Below, piece after piece: positions 59,816 through 64,000 of a stretch of DNA of 64,000 nt. Numbering within the stretch: position 1 is the first letter of the stretch; each line of letters opens with the position of its first letter. The DNA comes from JALUZX01 sp964561605 (lineage in GTDB: Bacteria; Planctomycetota; UBA1135; JALUZX01). The notes below the pieces were generated by a model, which had not been told where the DNA came from, made no database searches, and was given only the letters and a program-made list of their open reading frames with translations. Where the stretch lies: contig CAZLQD010000022.1 in assembly GCA_964561605.1 (NCBI GenBank), positions 1 through 64,000 of the forward strand. Reading direction: 5' to 3'. Made by a program: the position numbers and the translations under genes.

Positions 59816-61173
59816 GCTCTTTCCCCTCCTTCCACCTCACCCTCCAGGTCGTAGGCCTCCCACCGGGTCACCCGGACCCGGACCAGGTCGCCCGGGGCCA
59901 GGGGGGCGGCGCTCCGGATCCTCACCGTGCCGTCCACTTCGGGGGCGTCGGCCCTGGTGCGGCCCAGGAAGACTCCATCCTCCAGGGGCCCGTCCACCAT
60001 GACCTCCACGGTCCCGCCCAGGAGCGACCGGTTCCGCTCTTCCATGATCGCCTTGTTCAGGTCCATCACCTTCTCCAGCCTGGCCTTCGCCTCGGCCCGG
60101 GAGGGACGGCCTCCCATGGCGGCCGAAGGAGTTCCCTCTTCGGGAGAATAGGCGAAGGCCCCCAGCCTCTCGAAGCGGAATTCCTCCAGGAATTCCAGGA
60201 GTTCCCCGAACCTCCGGTCCGTCTCGCCCGGATGCCCCACGAGAATCGTGGTCCGAAGGACGATTCCCGGAACCTCCCGGCGGATCCGCCACAAGAGCTC
60301 CTTCAGCCTATCCCCGCCGGCCCCCCTTTTCATGGCTTCCAGGACGGGTGTGCTGAAGTGCTGGATGGGGAGGTCCAGGTAGGGCACCACCTTCTCCAGG
60401 CTCCGCAGGGCCTCCAGCAGGGCGGGGGTCACGCTCCAGGGGTAGCCGTAGAGGACCCGGATCCAGCGAATTCCCTCCAGGGAGTTCAGGGCCTCCAGGA
60501 GATCGGCGAGTTCCCCCTCCCGGCCTCCCAGATCCCTTCCCCAGGCAGTGGTGTCCTCCGCCACCAGGTCCAGTTCCTTCACTCCCAGGCCGGCCAGGCG
60601 GCGGGCCTCTTCCAGGAGGATCGCCTTGGGCTTGCTCCTGAGCCTTCCCCGGATCGAGGGGATGGCGCAGAAAGAACACTTGTGGTCGCAGCCCTCGGCC
60701 ACCCTGAGGTAGGCGTAGGAAGGAGGAGTCAGGAGAAGGCGGTCCAGGTCCGTCCCGGGCCCCTTGGGCTCCCCGCCCCGGAGACAGGCCGCTTCCTCAC
60801 GGGAGATCCCCGCCGCCAGGCGCCGGACCACCTCGGGGAGAAGGCTGTAGTCGCTGATGGGGAGATAGGCGTCCACCTCGGGGAGGGAAGAGAGAAGCTC
60901 CTCCTTGAACCGCTGGGGCAGGCACCCCACGGCCAGGACCGCCCGGATCCGCCCTTCCTCCTTCAGCCTCACCATCCGCAGAAGCGTATCGATGGACTCC
61001 TCCCGGGCGTCCTCGATGAAGGCGCAGGTGTTCACCACGACCAGGTCGGCCTCTTCCGGCGACGGGGTGATTCCGATCCCCCCCTGGGCCAGGTGGGCCA
61101 GGAGAACCTCGGAATCCACCAGGTTCTTGGAGCAACCCAGGCTGAGGAGAGCCACCTTCAAGGACACCGACAC
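59812..61173 (-). CDS. rimO: Ribosomal protein uS12 methylthiotransferase
   Basis: This 453-residue radical SAM methylthiotransferase has the N-terminal MTTase domain SLGCSKNLVDSE and the SAM core CDHKCSFCAIPSIRG, with a C-terminal TRAM-like domain. It methylthiolates Asp of uS12. It starts at GTG 61173 and is coupled to pgsA. Confidence 0.94.
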   Translation of the reverse strand: MSVSLKVALLSLGCSKNLVDSEVLLAHLAQGGIGITPSPEEADLVVVNTCAFIEDAREESIDTLLRMVRLKEEGRIRAVLAVGCLPQRFKEELLSSLPEVDAYLPISDYSLLPEVVRRLAAGISREEAACLRGGEPKGPGTDLDRLLLTPPSYAYLRVAEGCDHKCSFCAIPSIRGRLRSKPKAILLEEARRLAGLGVKELDLVAEDTTAWGRDLGGREGELADLLEALNSLEGIRWIRVLYGYPWSVTPALLEALRSLEKVVPYLDLPIQHFSTPVLEAMKRGAGGDRLKELLWRIRREVPGIVLRTTILVGHPGETDRRFGELLEFLEEFRFERLGAFAYSPEEGTPSAAMGGRPSRAEAKARLEKVMDLNKAIMEERNRSLLGGTVEVMVDGPLEDGVFLGRTRADAPEVDGTVRIRSAAPLAPGDLVRVRVTRWEAYDLEGEVEGGERA

Positions 61174-61222
61174 CCCACCCCCTCATGGAAGGAAGGAAAA
61201 AGAGGTCCCGGCTGAAGGAGAC

Positions 61223-63034
61223 TCAGGGCCGGAAAGTAGCCCGAACCTGCTCCCACTCGCCGGGGGACATCAGGATCTCCCTGGGAAGGCTTCCCCTGTA
61301 GGGACCCACCACTCCCAGGCGCTCCAGATCATCCAGGAGATGGGATGCCTGGGCAAAGCGGATCTGGAGTTTTCTCTGGAGCATGGTGATGGAGGCCCGG
61401 CCCGATTCCATGACCAGCGTGGCCGCCCGGTCCAGGAGTTCCGGGTCCACCGAGGGCTTACCCTCCTCGGGGACGGCCCGGGGAGCCGTCCTCTCGGGCC
61501 TGGGGATCACCACGGAAGGCTCGGCCGCTCCGGAAGGAGCCCTTGGGATCTCGGCCTCCTCGCGGAGAGCCCCCTCTTCCGCCCTCTTCTCTTCTTCCCC
61601 CGACTCGTGGTGCAAAGGTTCCGGCATCGCCTCTTCCTCCTGGAGATCCCCGGCCCGGACCTCCTCTTCCTCCTCCCCCGGTGAAATCTCTCCTTCCTCT
61701 TCCAGGTCCCCTTCGCCCCGGCCCCGAGGCTCTTCTCCCCCAGGGGCCGACCCTTCCCGGGCCGCCAGGGCCTCGGAGGGGGCCGCCCCTTGGCCTTCAT
61801 CCTGGGTTTCTTCTTCGGGGAAGAGGGATGGCTGGACCAGGGAGCCCCCCCCTTCGCCGGCGGGCGAAAGGACCGCTTCTTCTTCCTCTTCTTCCTCGAA
61901 TTCTTCTTCTTCCTCTTCCGCCTCTTCTTCCTCTTCTTCTTCCAGGTCCGCTTCCGGCGTGAAGGAAACCTCCTCTTCCTCTTCCTCTTCTTCCTCCTCC
62001 CACTCCTCCTCTTCTTCCGTCTCTTCCAGGTCGGGGGAGGTCACACCTTCCAGGGATTCCTCTTCTTCCTCCTCGTATTCCTCTTCTTCTTCCTCTTCTT
62101 CTTCCGTTTCTTCCCCGATCTCCTCCTCCTCTTCCTCCTCCCTGGAGAAGATCTCCGCCTCCCTTTCCTCGGCCCGGGCCTCTCCAGCCTCGGCCTCTTC
62201 CTCCGGAAGAGGCAATTCTTCTTCTCTCCCTTCCTCCTCCCCCGCCCCTCGGATCTCTTCCCGGGAGAAGGGAGCTTCTTCCTCGGCCTCGGCCTCCCCC
62301 TCGGCCTCTTCCTCCGCCGGCGCCGGACCTTCCCGGCCTGCGGAAGTCCCCCCTTCCCGGGAAACCGTCACGAGTCCCAGGGCGGCCTCTTCCTCGGCGC
62401 TCACCTGTGCCTGGAAACGCTCGGCGGCAAAAGGCCCCCACGATCCCTCGGCGGCCGAAAGGGGCCGGGGTTCCAGGGCCTCTTCCCGGCGGGAGGCCTC
62501 CTCCGAAGCAGCCTTCTTCTCGGCGAGACGGCGGAATTCGTCCCAGAAGAGCCAGTTCGTGGCCAGAAGGAGAGAGGCCACGAGAAGGACGGAAAAGACC
62601 AGGATACTCCCGAAGATCCCGAAGAGGGCCGCCATCCTCGGCGCCATGAGGCTTCCGATCCAGCCGCCCGCCCGAATCCCTTCCATGTAGCCCGCCGTGC
62701 CGCTCACCCCTGCGGCACCGATCACCACTCCCAGGATTCCCAGGGCCCGAAGCCCGAGCTTGGGGACGCTCCCCGGCCCCAGGCAGGCCCGGAGACTCCA
62801 GACCAGGACAAGGACCAGCCCGATCAGCGACCCCGACCACCCCAGGAGGCGGTAGACCCCCGAAACGAGGGATTGCAACAGCGAACTGGGCTCCTCCGTA
62901 CCTCCCCGGGCGTGATAGACCACGATCCCGATGGTGAAGAAGAGGGACACGCAGAGCACGAGAAAAGGAAGGAGAAACCCCCCTTTCTGGTCCTGGGCGC
63001 CCGGGTCGGTCTGGGCAAGGGAGAAGCGCGCCAT
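61223..63034 (-). CDS. FtsK-like protein lacking the motor: 4TM, Glu-rich linker, gamma domain
   Basis: This 603-residue protein has four N-terminal TM helices (~20-160) similar to the FtsK membrane domain. A very long acidic linker follows, dominated by Glu runs (~200-470). The C-terminus is an FtsK gamma-type winged helix (PELLDRAATLVMESG, then ITMLQRKLQI). No Walker A or B is present. It directly follows a separate ftsK motor gene. It may be a membrane-anchored partner that recruits FtsK or binds KOPS-like sites (inference). Confidence 0.75.
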   Translation of the reverse strand: MARFSLAQTDPGAQDQKGGFLLPFLVLCVSLFFTIGIVVYHARGGTEEPSSLLQSLVSGVYRLLGWSGSLIGLVLVLVWSLRACLGPGSVPKLGLRALGILGVVIGAAGVSGTAGYMEGIRAGGWIGSLMAPRMAALFGIFGSILVFSVLLVASLLLATNWLFWDEFRRLAEKKAASEEASRREEALEPRPLSAAEGSWGPFAAERFQAQVSAEEEAALGLVTVSREGGTSAGREGPAPAEEEAEGEAEAEEEAPFSREEIRGAGEEEGREEELPLPEEEAEAGEARAEEREAEIFSREEEEEEEIGEETEEEEEEEEEYEEEEEESLEGVTSPDLEETEEEEEWEEEEEEEEEEVSFTPEADLEEEEEEEAEEEEEEFEEEEEEEAVLSPAGEGGGSLVQPSLFPEEETQDEGQGAAPSEALAAREGSAPGGEEPRGRGEGDLEEEGEISPGEEEEEVRAGDLQEEEAMPEPLHHESGEEEKRAEEGALREEAEIPRAPSGAAEPSVVIPRPERTAPRAVPEEGKPSVDPELLDRAATLVMESGRASITMLQRKLQIRFAQASHLLDDLERLGVVGPYRGSLPREILMSPGEWEQVRATFRP

Positions 63035-63131
63035 GGCTTTACCTCCAACCTACCCATTGTGGCATTGGCCCCGGGAAGGATCAACATTTTGGGTTTCTTT
63101 CCCCCTCCCGGTGGTTCACTTCAGGCCTGTC

Positions 63132-64000
63132 CTAGGCCCCTTGCTTCTTTTTGCGCGCCTCCCACTCCTCCAGGGTGAGGAGGACTTCCCTCGATTTGGA
63201 GCCCACGTATTTCCCCACGATCCCGTCCTCTTCCATGAGCTCGATGAGCCGGGAGGCCCGGGTATACCCGATCTTGAAGGCCCGCTGGAGCAGAGTGGCG
63301 GCGCCCCGTTTCTCGCCGAGGACGATCCGGACGGCGTCCTCGTAGAGGGGATCCACCTTGGAAGGGTCCTGTTCGGCCTGCTTGGGGGCCGGGTTCAGGA
63401 TCTCCGGGACGTAGTCGGGCTTGGCCTGCCTCCGCCACCAGTCCACGATCTCGTGGATCTCCCCGTCGCTCACGTAGACCCCCTGGGCCCTCACCAGGAT
63501 GGACGTGCCGGGCGGATGAAAGAGCATGTCGCCGTTTCCGATGAGCCTCTCCGCCCCCACCTGGTCCAGGACCACCCTGGAGTTGATCGAGGAGGTCACC
63601 TTGAAGGAGATCCGGGTGGGCAGATTCGACTTGATGATTCCCGTGACCACCTCCCGGGAAGGCCTCTGGGTGGCCAGGATCACGTGGATCCCCACGGCCC
63701 GGGACTTCTGGGCCAGCCTCTGGATCAAGAGCTCCACGTCCTTCGAGGCCGAGACCATGAGGTCGGCGAACTCGTCGATCACCACCACCACCGAGGGAAA
63801 ACGCCTGGGCGTAGGCTTTTCCCCGCTGTCGAACCAGTCCCCCAAGAGCTGGCGGAGCTTCTTCTCCCCGAGTTTGTTGTAGTCCTTGAGGGACCGCACC
63901 TTGGCCAGGGAGAGGTGCCTGTACCGGCGCTCCATCTCGTCCACGGCCCACTCCAGCACGCCCGGCACCTTGGTCATGTCCGTCACGATCGGCGTGAGAA
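63132..64000 (-). CDS. ftsK: DNA translocase FtsK (5' part outside window)
   Basis: The visible ~289 residues are the C-terminal part of an FtsK/SpoIIIE motor: LTPIVTDMTKVPGVLEWAV at the window edge, Walker B VVVVIDEFADLM, HVILATQRPS, NLPTRISFKV, and a gamma domain ending with IGYTRASRLIELMEEDGIVG. The Walker A and N-terminus lie beyond base 64000. It segregates chromosomes at the septum. It is upstream of the motorless FtsK-like gene in the same operon. Confidence 0.95.
   Translation of the reverse strand, partial: LTPIVTDMTKVPGVLEWAVDEMERRYRHLSLAKVRSLKDYNKLGEKKLRQLLGDWFDSGEKPTPRRFPSVVVVIDEFADLMVSASKDVELLIQRLAQKSRAVGIHVILATQRPSREVVTGIIKSNLPTRISFKVTSSINSRVVLDQVGAERLIGNGDMLFHPPGTSILVRAQGVYVSDGEIHEIVDWWRRQAKPDYVPEILNPAPKQAEQDPSKVDPLYEDAVRIVLGEKRGAATLLQRAFKIGYTRASRLIELMEEDGIVGKYVGSKSREVLLTLEEWEARKKKQGA

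Noticed and set aside
61850..62160. Imperfect short repeats (TTCTTCCTC-like) as a possible CRISPR or satellite
   Set aside because: They are the reverse complement of Glu codon runs in the FtsK-like linker; there are no spacers of regular length.

Overview
The window is high-GC bacterial DNA with short intergenic gaps and many stop/start overlaps of 1-4 bases. There is no rRNA or tRNA in it. The gene mix points to a Planctomycetota-like lineage: secreted FG-GAP and beta-helix proteins sharing one C-terminal domain, exosortase-type exopolysaccharide genes, a PPi-type phosphofructokinase and RecD2. This placement is inference. UGA is a normal stop elsewhere in the window.

Layout. (1) 1-3504: a two-gene cassette (AlbA_2-like protein and DUF4143-type ATPase, minus strand) sits between near-identical 165-bp structured repeats. 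(2) 3649-12101: secreted GH31 glycosidase, a very large membrane protein with an S4-like segment, and a secreted FG-GAP repeat protein. (3) 12223-16317: another structured repeat region, then three tandem paralogous secreted proteins. Each is interrupted by an in-frame TGA at the same place, straight after a signal peptide ending APPQ, and each TGA is followed by a short hairpin at bacterial SECIS distance. This is the most striking content of the window: a probable new selenoprotein family. (4) 16525-19925: MIO-type ammonia-lyase with an Ala-Cys-Gly triad, type II methionine aminopeptidase, free methionine-R-sulfoxide reductase and an AhpD-like protein. (5) 19970-24939: topA, an HDOD protein and a B12-type radical SAM protein.

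(6) 24974-41061: polysaccharide region with three glycosyltransferases, PIG-L deacetylase, AsnB-like amidotransferase, NadE, acyl carrier protein, Wza-like export lipoprotein, SGNH-like protein, and an aminotransferase/oxidoreductase/acetyltransferase set resembling UDP-diacetamido-uronate synthesis. Housekeeping nth, queD and ispG lie inside it, with nth bounded by a perfect 22-bp inverted repeat. (7) 41193-49004: trxB, AsmA-like protein, PPi-phosphofructokinase, a further glycosyltransferase, PilZ protein, RluA-type pseudouridine synthase and rpsU. (8) 49122-54064: recD2 and a tandem pair of ATPases, the second with a winged helix. (9) 54104-64000: beta-helix protein, then a minus-strand operon of ftsK (cut by the window end), an FtsK-like protein without a motor domain, rimO, pgsA, a degenerate SpoIIE-type phosphatase, a MazG-like protein and priA.

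The secreted proteins, polysaccharide genes and redox genes (trxB, msrC-like, AhpD-like, the putative selenoproteins) suggest a bacterium investing in its cell surface and thiol/selenol chemistry. No selA, selB, selC or selD is present here, so Sec decoding has to be verified elsewhere in the genome.
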